Of a DNA stretch of 64,000 nucleotides, positions 1 through 12,230 are shown piece by piece; position 1 is the stretch's first letter; every line of letters starts with the position of its first letter. The notes below the pieces were generated by a model. That model did no database searches and was not told the DNA's origin. It saw only the letters and a program-made list of their open reading frames with translations. The position numbers and the translations under genes are program-made. Source of the stretch: Oscillospiraceae bacterium (GTDB lineage: Bacteria; Bacillota; Clostridia; Oscillospirales; Oscillospiraceae); contig AP025583.1 of assembly GCA_022846095.1 (NCBI GenBank), forward strand, positions 124,001 through 188,000, given 5' to 3'.

Positions 1-1434
1 AGCCTGGAGCAGGTGTTCAGGGACTGCGTGGACTTCTCCCACAGGCAGGTGGAGCTGGCCGGGGACGGGGCGCGGTGCGTGACGCTGTGCTACGTCAGCG
101 GCATGGTCAAGATGGAGCGGGTGAGCGACTATGTGCTGCGCCCCATGGCCCAGGACGCCGCCCTGGCAGAGGGGGATATGCAGTCGGTGATGGCGCGCAT
201 GGAGAAGGGCGCCCTCTACAACCTGGACGCGGAGCGGCGGGAAACGATGGACGCGGCGGTGTCCGACCTCATCGGCGGCAACTGCCTGCTGCTATTCCCC
301 GGGGAAAAGCAGGCCCTCTCCTTTAATGTGGGCACCGAGGAGAAGCGCTCCATCAGCTCCCCGGAGAACGAGACGGTGCTCAAGGGGTCCCGGGACTCCT
401 TCGTGGAGAGCATCCGAACCAACACCAGCCTGACCCGCCGCCACCTGAAGGCGCCGGAGCTGAAGATCAAGGAGCAGATCGTGGGCAGGCAGTCCCTGAC
501 CACGGTGGATATATTATATGTAGAGGACATCGCGGACCCGGCGCTGGTGCGGTCGGTGGAGCGGCGGCTGGAGCACATCGACATCGACGCCGTGCTGGCC
601 ACCGGCAACGTGGAGGAGTATATCGTGGACCGCACGGGGACGGCCTTCCCCCTGATCCAGTACACCGAGCGGCCCGACAAGTTCTGCGCCGGGCTGGTGG
701 AGGGGCAGGTGGGCATCCTCATCGACGGCCTGCCCCTGGGCTACCTGGCCCCCGGCACCCTGGGGGGCTTCCTCCGGGCCAGCCAGGACAAGTCCAACAA
801 CTGGATACTGGCCTCGGTGCTCACGGTGGTGCGCTACACCTGTATGCTGATCACCCTGCTGCTGCCCGCCTTCTACGTGGCTATGGTCAACTTCCACCAG
901 GAGATGATCCCCACGCGGCTGGCCCTGTCCATCATCGCGGCGAAAAAGGACGTGCCCTTCGGCACCGTGTTCGAGGTGCTCATCATGCTCCTGGCCTTCG
1001 AGATCCTCCAGGAGGCCGGGCTGCGGCTGCCCCAGTCCATCGGCCAGACCGTCTCCATCATCGGCGGCCTGGTGGTGGGCCAGGCCGCGGTGGAGGCCAA
1101 GATCGTCTCCCCGGCGGTGCTCATTGTGGTGGCGGTGGCGGGCATCGCGGGCTACACCATGCCCAGCCAGGAGCTGGGGGGCGCGCTGCGCATCTGGCGC
1201 TTCCTCCTGGCCGTGCTGGCCAGCGCCATCGGGCTGTTCGGCATGGTGCTGGGCTCGGCGGCGCTCATTTACCACCTGGCGGGCATCGAGAGCTTCGGCG
1301 TGTCCTACCTGTCCCCCTTCGCCTCCAACCGCGGCGAGCAGGTGGAGGGCCACGCCGTGCTCCGCCAGCCGCTGCCCAGCGTCAAGCTGCGGCCCTCGAT
1401 CCTGAATACGCGCAACCGGAGGAACCAGGGATGA
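1..1434 (+). CDS. GerA-family spore germination protein, 5'-truncated
   Basis: Integral membrane subunit of a nutrient germinant receptor (GerAA/GerKA family) in the inner membrane of the spore. The reading frame is open to the first base of the window, so the true start lies upstream; the GTG at 13 is only the first internal candidate. A hydrophilic N-terminal half contains the family-typical stretch DSFVESIRTNTSLTRRHLK, followed by RTGTAFPLIQYTERPDKF. The C-terminal half has about five membrane segments and the conserved run beginning QEMIPTRLALSIIAAK. The stop overlaps the next ATG by four bases (ATGA), so it is coupled to the lipoprotein gene. Family assignment is secure; the germinant cannot be read from sequence. 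Confidence 0.93.
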   Translation, partial: SLEQVFRDCVDFSHRQVELAGDGARCVTLCYVSGMVKMERVSDYVLRPMAQDAALAEGDMQSVMARMEKGALYNLDAERRETMDAAVSDLIGGNCLLLFPGEKQALSFNVGTEEKRSISSPENETVLKGSRDSFVESIRTNTSLTRRHLKAPELKIKEQIVGRQSLTTVDILYVEDIADPALVRSVERRLEHIDIDAVLATGNVEEYIVDRTGTAFPLIQYTERPDKFCAGLVEGQVGILIDGLPLGYLAPGTLGGFLRASQDKSNNWILASVLTVVRYTCMLITLLLPAFYVAMVNFHQEMIPTRLALSIIAAKKDVPFGTVFEVLIMLLAFEILQEAGLRLPQSIGQTVSIIGGLVVGQAAVEAKIVSPAVLIVVAVAGIAGYTMPSQELGGALRIWRFLLAVLASAIGLFGMVLGSAALIYHLAGIESFGVSYLSPFASNRGEQVEGHAVLRQPLPSVKLRPSILNTRNRRNQG

Positions 1435-2519
1435 AAAAGTGGATCACGGCGCTGCTGCTGGGGCTGCTCCTGCTCCCGCTGGGCGGGTGCCGGGGGCTGG
1501 ACCTGCTGCCCTACGCCCGGGAGATCGAGGGCGCGGCCCTGATGCAGATCCTGGGCCTGGACGCGTGGGAGGACGGCGTGGCGGTGAGCGCGTCCACCGG
1601 CGTGCAGAACGGGGAGAGCAAGGCCACCGTGCTCGCCCGGCAGGGGCGCAGCATCAGCAGCGCCCTGCTGGACATGCAGGCCGACGGCGCCTCCTATATC
1701 TTCTACGGCCACGTGGGCCAGCTCCTGCTGGGCGAGACCCTCGCGCGGCGGGACGTGCGCCCCGCGCTGGACTACGTGCTGCGCGACATTGAAATGCGGC
1801 TGGACACGAATATCTACCTGATGCGGGGGAATACGGCCCGGGAGGCCCTCTCCGCGGGGGCGGAGGGGGGGCGCTCGGCCGCCGGGCGCCTGGAGGCCAT
1901 GGAGGACGACGCGGGGCTTATCTCCCACGCCACACCCCGCACTGTGAAACAGGCGCTGGAGGATCTCTCCGCCACCGGCAGCACCTTCGCCCCGGCGCTG
2001 GAGCTGGGGGAGAACGGCGAGCTCACCGCCGTGGGCTACGGCATTATCAAGGATGGGCGCCTGGCGGGCTGGGCCGAGGGAAACGCCGCCAGGGGGATTA
2101 ACCTGCTGCTGGGCCAGGTGGACGCCGACGTGGTGGATCTGGACGGCGCCGCCCTGCGGGTGGTGGGGGCCGAGACCTCCGTGCGCCCGGTCTTTGAGGG
2201 CGGACGGCTCACCGGACTGAATATCCTCTGCCGGGTGGAGGCCAACGTGGCCGAGGAGCCCCCCCACAGCGACATGGACGACGCGGAGGACCGCGGGCGG
2301 CTGGTGCGTATGCTGGCCGGCGTGGAGCAGGCGCGCATCGAGAATGCGCTCTCCCTGGCCGGGGAGCTGGACGCCGATTTCCTGGACTTGGAGGACATGG
2401 CATGCTTGGCCGCGCCGTGGAGCGCCCAGGCCGTCCGGGCGCAGTGGGACGTGTCCGCGCTGGAGTTCCAGGTGGAGGTCCAGGCCCGCGTCCTGCGGGG
2501 GTACGACGCGGATGAATAG
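1431..2519 (+). CDS. Ger(x)C-family spore germination lipoprotein
   Basis: Lipoprotein (C) subunit of the germinant receptor, expected to be anchored on the outer face of the spore inner membrane. The protein of 362 residues starts with a lipoprotein signal: positive MKK, a hydrophobic stretch and lipobox LGGC with the modified Cys near residue 20. The mature part begins with RGLDLLPYAREIEGAALMQI, which resembles the REIE...A..IGID start typical of GerAC/GerKC proteins. Length is normal for the family. It overlaps the A-subunit gene by four bases and is followed by the permease subunit, giving the A-C-B order found in many clostridial ger operons. Confidence 0.9.
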   Translation: MKKWITALLLGLLLLPLGGCRGLDLLPYAREIEGAALMQILGLDAWEDGVAVSASTGVQNGESKATVLARQGRSISSALLDMQADGASYIFYGHVGQLLLGETLARRDVRPALDYVLRDIEMRLDTNIYLMRGNTAREALSAGAEGGRSAAGRLEAMEDDAGLISHATPRTVKQALEDLSATGSTFAPALELGENGELTAVGYGIIKDGRLAGWAEGNAARGINLLLGQVDADVVDLDGAALRVVGAETSVRPVFEGGRLTGLNILCRVEANVAEEPPHSDMDDAEDRGRLVRMLAGVEQARIENALSLAGELDADFLDLEDMACLAAPWSAQAVRAQWDVSALEFQVEVQARVLRGYDADE

Positions 2520-2559
2520 AGAAAAGGACGCCCCGCCCGGACGTCCCTGGGGGAGGATT

Positions 2560-3645
2560 ATGAAACAAGACAAGATCTCCATGCGGCAGCTGCTGGTGCT
2601 GCTCTTTTCAGCCATACTGTCCCCCGCCATCCAGATCCTGCCCGCCCGGGGCGCCGAGCTGGCCGGGCGGGCGGGGTGGCTGTCCACCCTGTTCGCCCTG
2701 CCCGTGCTGCTGGGACTGTGCTGGGTGTTTTTCGCCCTCCAGCGCGCGGCGGGCGAGGGGGAGGGGCTGGCCGGGGCCTTCCGCGCCGTACTGGGGACGG
2801 CGGGGGGCAAGGCGCTGACGGCGGTCTACCTGGCCTGGGGCGTGGTGATGCTGAGCGCCGGAGCCCGGCGGTGCGCCCTGCGCATCCTCTCCACCGGCTA
2901 CCGAAACGCGGCGCTGCCCCTGTTTATCGTCCTGCTGCTGGGCGCCGCCCTGTGGATGGGCCGGGGGCGGCTGCCCGCCCTGGCCCGGGCGGGGGAGATC
3001 TTCTACCTGGCCCTCTCCGCCGTGCTGGCGCTGACGATCTTCTTCTCCTTATTCAATGTAGAGGCCCGCAACGTGCTGCCCATATGGGTGGGGGATCTGC
3101 CCGCGGCCCTGCGTGCCACCCTGCCCGCCCTGTCGGTGCTGGGGTACGCGGTCTTTGCCGCCTTCCTGGGGGGCGGCGTGGCGCCCAGGGAGGACAACCG
3201 GGGGCGGGGCATGCGCTGGGCCGCCGCGGCCTGCCTGGTGCTGACCGCAATGCAGTTCGCCTGCCTGGGCAACTTCGGCCCGGAGCTGGTGGGACGCATG
3301 GACACCCCCTTCTTCTCCATGGCGGAGGGAATCGGCCTGGAGGGGGCCTTCCAGCGGGCCGAGTCGGTGGTGGTGGCCCTGTGGGTCTTTTCCGATCTGG
3401 CGCTGCTGGGGCTGCTGGTCTTTTCCTGCCGCGCCATGGCGGGCAGCCTGCTGGGCCCCTCCATAGAGCGGTATTCCCCTTATGTCATTGTTGCCCTGGC
3501 CCTGGCGGGGGCCCTCTTTTTGTTCCCCGACGCCTTCTCACTGACCGCGTTTTTGGACCGCTGGGCCACGGCGGGGAATCTGGTTCTGGGCTTCGTGGTG
3601 CCCCTGCTGGTTTTTCTTTTGGGAAAGTTGCGCAGGAAGGTATAA
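2560..3645 (+). CDS. GerB-family germination permease subunit
   Basis: Endospore germination permease (GerAB/GerKB family, APC superfamily), the subunit thought to bind the germinant. The frame is open much further upstream, but that part is out-of-frame translation of the lipoprotein gene. I chose ATG 2560 (MKQDKISMRQLLVLLFSAIL) because GGGAGG lies a few bases upstream; an in-frame ATG at 2512 would overlap the preceding gene. The 361 residues are almost entirely hydrophobic, with about ten membrane helices, the usual size for the family. It closes the ger operon; no strong terminator is visible before the rRNA promoters. Confidence 0.9.
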   Translation: MKQDKISMRQLLVLLFSAILSPAIQILPARGAELAGRAGWLSTLFALPVLLGLCWVFFALQRAAGEGEGLAGAFRAVLGTAGGKALTAVYLAWGVVMLSAGARRCALRILSTGYRNAALPLFIVLLLGAALWMGRGRLPALARAGEIFYLALSAVLALTIFFSLFNVEARNVLPIWVGDLPAALRATLPALSVLGYAVFAAFLGGGVAPREDNRGRGMRWAAAACLVLTAMQFACLGNFGPELVGRMDTPFFSMAEGIGLEGAFQRAESVVVALWVFSDLALLGLLVFSCRAMAGSLLGPSIERYSPYVIVALALAGALFLFPDAFSLTAFLDRWATAGNLVLGFVVPLLVFLLGKLRRKV

Positions 3646-3744
3646 ATTGGAACGGGTTGGGACAGCATATCTTGTGTTCCGAAGTACAGGCGCTTGGCAG
3701 ATATTGTCCGTACAAAAAAGACGTGAGAAAAATGAAAAAAGGAG

Positions 3745-3773
3745 TTGACATAGGGCGAAGTATTTGGTATATT
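3745..3773 (+). promoter_or_regulatory. rrn promoter P1
   Basis: TTGACA (3745-3750), 17-base spacer, TATATT (3768-3773). First of three near-consensus sigma-A promoters in the 548-base gap between the ger operon and the 16S gene. No protein gene is visible in the gap. Confidence 0.8.
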
Positions 3774-3849
3774 AATCGAGCGCCTGACGGACGGGGCACT
3801 GAATTGAAGAGGGAAGGCCGAGCGGCCGAAAAACTTCTGAAAAAAGTGC

Positions 3850-3878
3850 TTGACAAGTTGAACCGGCTATGGTAAACT
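3850..3878 (+). promoter_or_regulatory. rrn promoter P2
   Basis: TTGACA (3850-3855), 17-base spacer, TAAACT (3873-3878). The 18 bases TGAAAAAAGTGCTTGACA ending at the -35 (3838-3855) recur exactly at P3 (3961-3978), so P2 and P3 look like a duplicated promoter with an A-rich UP-like element. Confidence 0.85.
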
Positions 3879-3972
3879 AAGCGAGTTCGCGTGAGACGCG
3901 GGCGGCTGGATGAAAAGTACAAAAAGGGCTGGAAAGCGGCTGAAAAGCCGAAAGAAAGTTTGAAAAAAGTGC

Positions 3973-4001
3973 TTGACAGCGGTTACCGAGTGTGGTACAA
4001 T
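3973..4001 (+). promoter_or_regulatory. rrn promoter P3
   Basis: TTGACA (3973-3978), exact 17-base spacer, TACAAT (3996-4001). Same upstream 18-mer as P2. This is probably the strongest rrn promoter, about 190 bases before mature 16S. Confidence 0.88.
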
Positions 4002-4112
4002 ACAGTTCCTGCCGGCGAGGCGGCGTGCACCTTGTAAATTAAACAACGTGAAGAACTTGAAGCACCAGAAAAGGACGAGAAGTCCTTTCTAAAACAAGCA
4101 ATTGTTTGGAAA

Positions 4113-4124
4113 GGCTCTTGACAA
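4113..4124 (+). promoter_or_regulatory. BoxA-like antitermination signal in rrn leader
   Basis: GGCTCTTGACAA resembles the NusB/NusE boxA core (TGCTCTTTRACAA) and sits in the leader between P3 and 16S, where boxA is expected. It also contains TTGACA (4118-4123), but the nearest -10-like TATGAT is only 14 bases downstream, so I favour boxA over a fourth promoter. Confidence 0.5.
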
Positions 4125-4193
4125 ATTTCTTTGAAGCTATGATTCATGGTTTCAATAGAATGATTTAGACAGCCTCGGCTGTATAGATACCAT

Positions 4194-5730
<1,537 letters not shown>

Positions 5731-5834
5731 AGACTTCGGATAACTTAGGTTATTCGTAACGTCCTAAGGTCAGACCATTTCTGGTGGAAGAGAACTTCAC
5801 GTTGTTTAATTTAGAGGGTACACGCTGTTGAGAT

Positions 5835-5911
5835 GGGCCCATAGCTCAGCTGGCTAGAGCGCGCGACTGATAATCGCGAGGTCGGTGGTTCGAGTCCACT
5901 TGGGCCCACCA
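5835..5911 (+). tRNA. tRNA-Ile (GAT)
   Basis: Lies in the 16S-23S spacer. Acceptor GGGCCCA pairs with TGGGCCC; anticodon loop CTGATAA gives GAT; encoded CCA at 5909-5911. 77 bases. Standard internal-spacer isoleucine tRNA. Confidence 0.96.
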
Positions 5912-5929
5912 CTTTTCTCAATGGGGCAC

Positions 5930-6005
5930 GGGGGTATAGCTCAGCTGGGAGAGCACCTGCTTTGCAAGCAGGGGGTCATCGGTTCGAGCCCGATTATCTC
6001 CACCA
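5930..6005 (+). tRNA. tRNA-Ala (TGC)
   Basis: Second spacer tRNA. Acceptor GGGGGTA pairs with TATCTCC (two G-T wobbles); anticodon TGC in loop TTTGCAA; encoded CCA at 6003-6005. The remaining spacer to 23S (6006-6297) has no gene; it holds rRNA-processing sequence such as CACCTTGAAAACTGAACAAT at 6087. Confidence 0.96.
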
Positions 6006-6297
6006 ATTTAAGATTAGATTTAAGTGTTCAATGAAAGAGTTGAGCACTTAAATCTGGCCTTAAGTGATTAGGGTTGGAAGCCTGCACCTTGAAAACTGAA
6101 CAATGTAGATTGAAAGTATTGTAAAGCAAGCAACAGAGGGCAATTAAGCAAAAATGTTGTGGAATTGATTTAATAGAATGGCGAAAGTCGTTCTAGTGAA
6201 TGGGTAACGAAATAACAATTAGCCAAAAATTGAACAACTTCTGTGAGCCTGCATAATTCATGATATTAATAGAATCAGGTAAGACTGATTCTACTAA

Positions 6298-9141
<2,844 letters not shown>

Positions 9142-9241
9142 AACATGAATGAAGCAGGCGTGCTTGTGAACTCTATCTTAAATCTATATTGTTCGGTTTT
9201 GAGGGTGCTGGCGACAGCGCTTCTCTTTTGAAAGAAAGTAT

Positions 9242-9317
9242 GCGCCTTTAGCTCAGTTGGTAGAGCAACTGACTCTTAATCAGTGGGTCCCGGGTTCGAA
9301 TCCCTGAAGGCGCACCA
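9242..9317 (+). tRNA. tRNA-Lys (CTT)
   Basis: Acceptor GCGCCTT pairs with AAGGCGC; anticodon loop ACTCTTAAT gives CTT; CCA encoded. Placed between 23S and 5S. Confidence 0.95.
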
Positions 9318-9320
9318 TCT

Positions 9321-9395
9321 GGCCCGTTGGTCAAGCGGCTAAGACGGCGGCCTCTCACGCCGCAAACGTGGGTTCGATTCCCGCACGGGTCACCA
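9321..9395 (+). tRNA. tRNA-Glu (CTC)
   Basis: Acceptor GGCCCGT pairs with ACGGGTC; anticodon loop CTCTCAC gives CTC; CCA at 9393-9395. Three bases after tRNA-Lys. A C-starting Glu anticodon fits the GC-rich codon use of the genome. Confidence 0.94.
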
Positions 9396-9414
9396 CTTTC
9401 TTTCAAAGTTTTTC

Positions 9415-9443
9415 TTGACAAAGCAAACTGCGCGTAGTAAAAT
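9415..9443 (+). promoter_or_regulatory. Internal promoter before 5S rRNA
   Basis: TTGACA (9415-9420), 17-base spacer, TAAAAT (9438-9443), 33 bases before the 5S gene. It would let 5S and the downstream tRNA group be transcribed independently of the rrn leader promoters. Confidence 0.75.
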
Positions 9444-9476
9444 TTTATAGTGCTTTTAGCCGGAGACGGTTAAAGA

Positions 9477-9591
<115 letters not shown>

Positions 9592-9596
9592 ACCAA

Positions 9597-9625
9597 GGGT
9601 CTGGCCTGACCAGGCCGGACCCTTT
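9597..9625 (+). terminator. Hairpin after 5S (leaky rrn terminator)
   Basis: GGGTCTGGCCTG pairs with CAGGCCGGACCC (one G-T) and is followed only by TTTCATATT. The short U-tract and the tRNA-Asn gene starting at 9631 suggest a partial terminator or processing hairpin. Confidence 0.6.
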
Positions 9626-9630
9626 CATAT

Positions 9631-9706
9631 TCCTCAATAGCTCAGTTGGTAGAGCATGCGGCTGTTAACCGCAGGGTCGTTGGTTCGAGTCCAACTTGGG
9701 GAGCCA
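9631..9706 (+). tRNA. tRNA-Asn (GTT)
   Basis: Acceptor TCCTCAA pairs with TTGGGGA; anticodon loop CTGTTAACC gives GTT; discriminator G; CCA at 9704-9706. Confidence 0.95.
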
Positions 9707-9716
9707 TAAAAGACGA

Positions 9717-9744
9717 TTTGCCGTCACGGTGACGTGACGGCAAA
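9717..9744 (+). other. Perfect 12-bp hairpin between tRNA genes
   Basis: TTTGCCGTCACG, loop GTGA, CGTGACGGCAAA. There is no following U-tract, so a processing signal or attenuating stem in the tRNA precursor is more likely than a true terminator. Confidence 0.55.
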
Positions 9745-9770
9745 CCGTTAATATAACAAGACCGGCACAT

Positions 9771-9847
9771 GGGCCTTTAGCTCAGTTGGTTAGAGCAACC
9801 GGCTCATAACCGGTCGGTCCACGGTTCGAGCCCGTGAAGGCCCACCA
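9771..9847 (+). tRNA. tRNA-Met (CAT), elongator type
   Basis: Acceptor GGGCCTT pairs with AAGGCCC; anticodon loop CTCATAA gives CAT; CCA encoded. A paired 1-72 position and no three G-C run in the anticodon stem argue against initiator tRNA. An Ile2 (lysidine) tRNA cannot be fully excluded. Confidence 0.92.
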
Positions 9848-9850
9848 TAT

Positions 9851-9926
9851 AGGGGTATAGCTCAGCAGGTAGAGCAGCGGTCTCCAAAACCGCGTGCCGA
9901 GGGTTCGATTCCTTCTGCCCCTGCCA
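9851..9926 (+). tRNA. tRNA-Trp (CCA)
   Basis: Acceptor AGGGGTA pairs with TGCCCCT; anticodon loop CTCCAAA gives CCA; discriminator G; terminal CCA at 9924-9926. Confidence 0.94.
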
Positions 9927-9965
9927 GAATCCATTCAGCAAGTTCGCTGTCTTGATACAAAAGAT

Positions 9966-10042
<77 letters not shown>

Positions 10043-10067
10043 CTTCGGATGCAATCGCGTCCGATAT

Positions 10068-10143
10068 GCTGCTGTAGCTCAGGTGGTAGAGCACATCCTT
10101 GGTAAGGATGAGGTCTCCAGTTCGAATCTGGATAGCAGCTCCA
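10068..10143 (+). tRNA. tRNA-Thr (GGT), integration target
   Basis: Acceptor GCTGCTG pairs with TAGCAGC; anticodon loop TTGGTAA gives GGT; CCA at 10141-10143. The 3' 45 bases, from the anticodon loop to CCA, are repeated exactly at 18828-18872. This gene is therefore a host 5' half completed by a 3' half that the integrated element brought with it. Confidence 0.95.
10099..10143. repeat. Left att core (45-bp direct repeat)
   Basis: Identical to 18828-18872. It starts in the anticodon loop of tRNA-Thr and ends with CCA, so recombination here regenerates a functional tRNA. By convention it is the attachment site on the integrase side. Confidence 0.92.
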
Positions 10144-10145
10144 TG

Positions 10146-10188
10146 AAAAACCCTGTAACCGCAATGGTTACGGGGTTTTTACTTTTTT
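10146..10188 (+). terminator. Rho-independent terminator after tRNA-Thr
   Basis: A 15-bp stem (AAAAACCCTGTAACC with GGTTACGGGGTTTTT, one G-T), loop GCAAT, followed by a T-rich tail to 10188. It lies just inside the element, so it is element-borne and replaces the host terminator now displaced to 18875. Confidence 0.88.
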
Positions 10189-10208
10189 GAGCCGAAAAGG
10201 GATGCTCT

Positions 10209-10235
10209 GAAAAACCCAGACAAAAACCCAGACGG
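10209..10235. repeat. Left arm-type integrase sites
   Basis: Two direct copies of AAAACCCAGAC spaced 11 bases apart, 66 bases inside the left att core. A near copy of the whole block is at 18664-18688 inside the right end. Paired direct repeats flanking both att cores are the expected arrangement for arm-binding sites of a tyrosine integrase with an N-terminal arm-binding domain. Confidence 0.6.
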
Positions 10236-10259
10236 GGCCCAAAAAAGTAGCCGGGCAGG

Positions 10260-11468
10260 TCATCCCTGCCCGGCTATCTTCATGTCATTCTTTAGGGCGT
10301 TTCTGAAAATCTGGCTGGCCCGCTTCATGCTCTCCTGGTCGGCGTGGGTGTACATCCGCAGCGTGACGCCTTTATCACTGTGCCCCAGCTTCTCGGATAC
10401 ACTGGCAATGTCGGCCCCGCTGGTGATCGCGATGCTGGCGAAGGTGTGCCGCAGCTTGTGGGGGTGCAAGTCGAGGACGCTGTAGCGCGCGGAAAACTTT
10501 TTCATGTACCGGGTAGGGCTCTGCGGGTGCATCGGCTCAGGGCTGTTGTCCTGAGTGAAAACAAAGGAGCTGATGGCGTGGGCGGCCTGTTCGCTCCGCA
10601 GGGAGCGGAGCAGCGCCATAATCTCCGGGTCTACGTCAACCACGCGGGCCTTTCCATTCTTGGGGGTGTCCAGGTATACCCCCTTCTGAGGTGTGTAGCA
10701 GAGGTTGCCCGCAATGGTGATGGTGCTGTCCTTGAAATTCAGGTTCTCCCATTTCAGGCCGCAGCACTCTCCGCGCCGTATCCCTGTATCGATGAGGAGC
10801 CGGATGAGCACACGCCACTTTGGCGGCTCGTTGTCCAGGGCTGCAAGTATCCGGCGTACCTGCTCCACCGTGTAGGCCTCCACCTCCGGCTCCCTGGCTT
10901 CATCCTTGCGGGGGCGGGGGCGCTCCACCTTGTCCATGGGGTTCTTGGGTATGGTGTCGGAGAGATAGGCCATTTTAAACAGGCCGTTGAGGATGGTATA
11001 GCATTTTACGACTGTGGCGTGGGCTTTGCCTTGGGCCTGCATGGACAGCAGCAGGGCGGATATATTGGCCGGGGTAATATCGGGCATTTTCAGGTTGCCA
11101 AGGGCGGGGTAGATCCAGCGGTCGAGCTGGCATTGGAAGCTGCACCGGCTGTTCTCCGCCATGGAGATGGTTTTTGCAGGCATGAAGACCTCTTCCCCAT
11201 ATTGGCTGAGGGTCTGAACCTTGGCGGACTCCCGCTTGGCGGCCAGCTCCCGTTCCGCCTGCTCCGCGCGGCTGATGACCTCGCCCGCGTCACATTGGCG
11301 CTCAAAATCGGCGGCCACCTTGGACAGCTCCCGGTCTATGGCCCGCTGGCTCCAGCCCTCAGGGGGATACCACCGTGTGGAAAGGGGCGCGACGCCACGC
11401 CCGCGGCTGACACGAATCTCATAGAAAACCAAGCCGGATTTGTTGGCCTTTCTCCTGGTAGACGGCAT
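10260..11468 (-). CDS. Tyrosine-type site-specific integrase
   Basis: Catalyses integration and excision of the element at tRNA-Thr. The 402 residues comprise an N-terminal arm-binding-like segment (about 1-80), a SAM-like core-binding domain (about 85-185) and the catalytic domain (about 195-390). The catalytic set is intact: Arg231 in DTGIRRGE, Lys near 270, His337 and Arg340 in HPHKLRHTF, His363 in LGHSD and nucleophile Tyr373 in RMYTH. It reads toward the att site and tRNA, 117 bases from the core. A Shine-Dalgarno-like GGAAAAGGGA precedes ATG 11468. Tn916/ICE-type integrases are the closest kind; length is normal. Confidence 0.95.
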   Translation of the reverse strand: MPSTRRKANKSGLVFYEIRVSRGRGVAPLSTRWYPPEGWSQRAIDRELSKVAADFERQCDAGEVISRAEQAERELAAKRESAKVQTLSQYGEEVFMPAKTISMAENSRCSFQCQLDRWIYPALGNLKMPDITPANISALLLSMQAQGKAHATVVKCYTILNGLFKMAYLSDTIPKNPMDKVERPRPRKDEAREPEVEAYTVEQVRRILAALDNEPPKWRVLIRLLIDTGIRRGECCGLKWENLNFKDSTITIAGNLCYTPQKGVYLDTPKNGKARVVDVDPEIMALLRSLRSEQAAHAISSFVFTQDNSPEPMHPQSPTRYMKKFSARYSVLDLHPHKLRHTFASIAITSGADIASVSEKLGHSDKGVTLRMYTHADQESMKRASQIFRNALKNDMKIAGQG

Positions 11469-11554
11469 AAAATCATTCCCTTTTCCGGCCCCGTGTGCTA
11501 GAATAAAAGGGCATACAGGGCCTATACTTGCGAGGTGTGGGGCTGTGCGCGTTG

Positions 11555-11594
11555 CCCGCTTGGAGGTTGCAGCCTCCGAGCGGGTTTTATTTTT
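11555..11594 (+). terminator. Plus-strand terminator between two minus-strand genes
   Basis: CCCGCTTGGAGG pairs with CCTCCGAGCGGG (one T-G), followed by TTTTATTTTT. The U-tract is on the plus side only, although both neighbours are minus-strand genes. It implies a short plus-strand transcript, perhaps starting after the extended -10 TGTGCTAGAAT at 11490-11500, antisense to the integrase leader. Confidence 0.6.
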
Positions 11595-12177
11595 CTACAT
11601 AATCAATCAGTTTTAATAATTCTTTCTTTAGCCCTACACTATCACCGGGGAAAATACCCATTAATTCTTGCTGTGCGCTCAATAGTACCTTTGAATGGAG
11701 AAGCCGAATCACGTATTGCTGAGGCAAATCATCAAGTAGTCCTTCATATTGCCCTTGGACAAGATAAAACGCAATATATAACTCTAGCCCCGTAATGTTA
11801 TCGCGCTTTATATGTGCAATGATATTCGCTTTTGCCTCTTCATTGGACATTATATGCAGTTCTTCCCATAGATGCTTTTCATATTCTGAAATATCCTTAG
11901 TACTGATAGATTCTAATTCGCTAAGAGAGGTATAAAGGTTTCCATCTCCATCTGTAAAAAGTGTAATTTCGTCTCCGACTGCTAAAATGTCGGAAACTGA
12001 GGTGTGGTATATATCGCAAAGTTTGGTTAGTGTCTCTACGTCTACTCGATTTGTGCCGCGTTCATAATTGCTGATAGCCTGCGGGGTAATTTCTAAAAGC
12101 TGTGCAACTTCTGATTGTGTCATTCCTGCACTAATTCTGGCACGCTTTATTTTGTCTGCTAGTCCGCCATTGCCCAC
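11587..12177 (-). CDS. XRE-family repressor (CI-like) of the element
   Basis: Likely master repressor. Residues about 5-60 form a lambda-repressor-type HTH (ARISAGMTQSEVAQLLEITP then QAISNYERG); residues 70-196 are an uncharacterised helical C-terminal region, with no LexA-like Ser/Lys protease motif seen. The start is GTG 12177, eight bases after GGGAGG. It is transcribed divergently from the small XRE gene at 12375 from a promoter whose -35 overlaps an operator (12227-12241), so self-regulation is likely. Base composition is much more AT-rich than in the flanking host genes, consistent with transfer. Confidence 0.82.
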   Translation of the reverse strand: MGNGGLADKIKRARISAGMTQSEVAQLLEITPQAISNYERGTNRVDVETLTKLCDIYHTSVSDILAVGDEITLFTDGDGNLYTSLSELESISTKDISEYEKHLWEELHIMSNEEAKANIIAHIKRDNITGLELYIAFYLVQGQYEGLLDDLPQQYVIRLLHSKVLLSAQQELMGIFPGDSVGLKKELLKLIDYVEK

Positions 12178-12201
12178 ATGGTAGCCCTCCCTTCATGTTT
12201 A

Positions 12202-12230
12202 ATTATATACACTTTTGCGCATTAAGTCAA
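12202..12230 (-). promoter_or_regulatory. Repressor promoter (minus strand)
   Basis: On the minus strand TTGACT (12225-12230), 17-base spacer, TATAAT (12202-12207), about 25 bases before the GTG start of the repressor gene. The -35 lies within the first operator copy. Confidence 0.82.

Noticed and set aside
4118-4143. Fourth rrn promoter TTGACA...TATGAT
   Set aside because: The spacer is only 14 bases; the sequence fits a boxA antitermination signal better.
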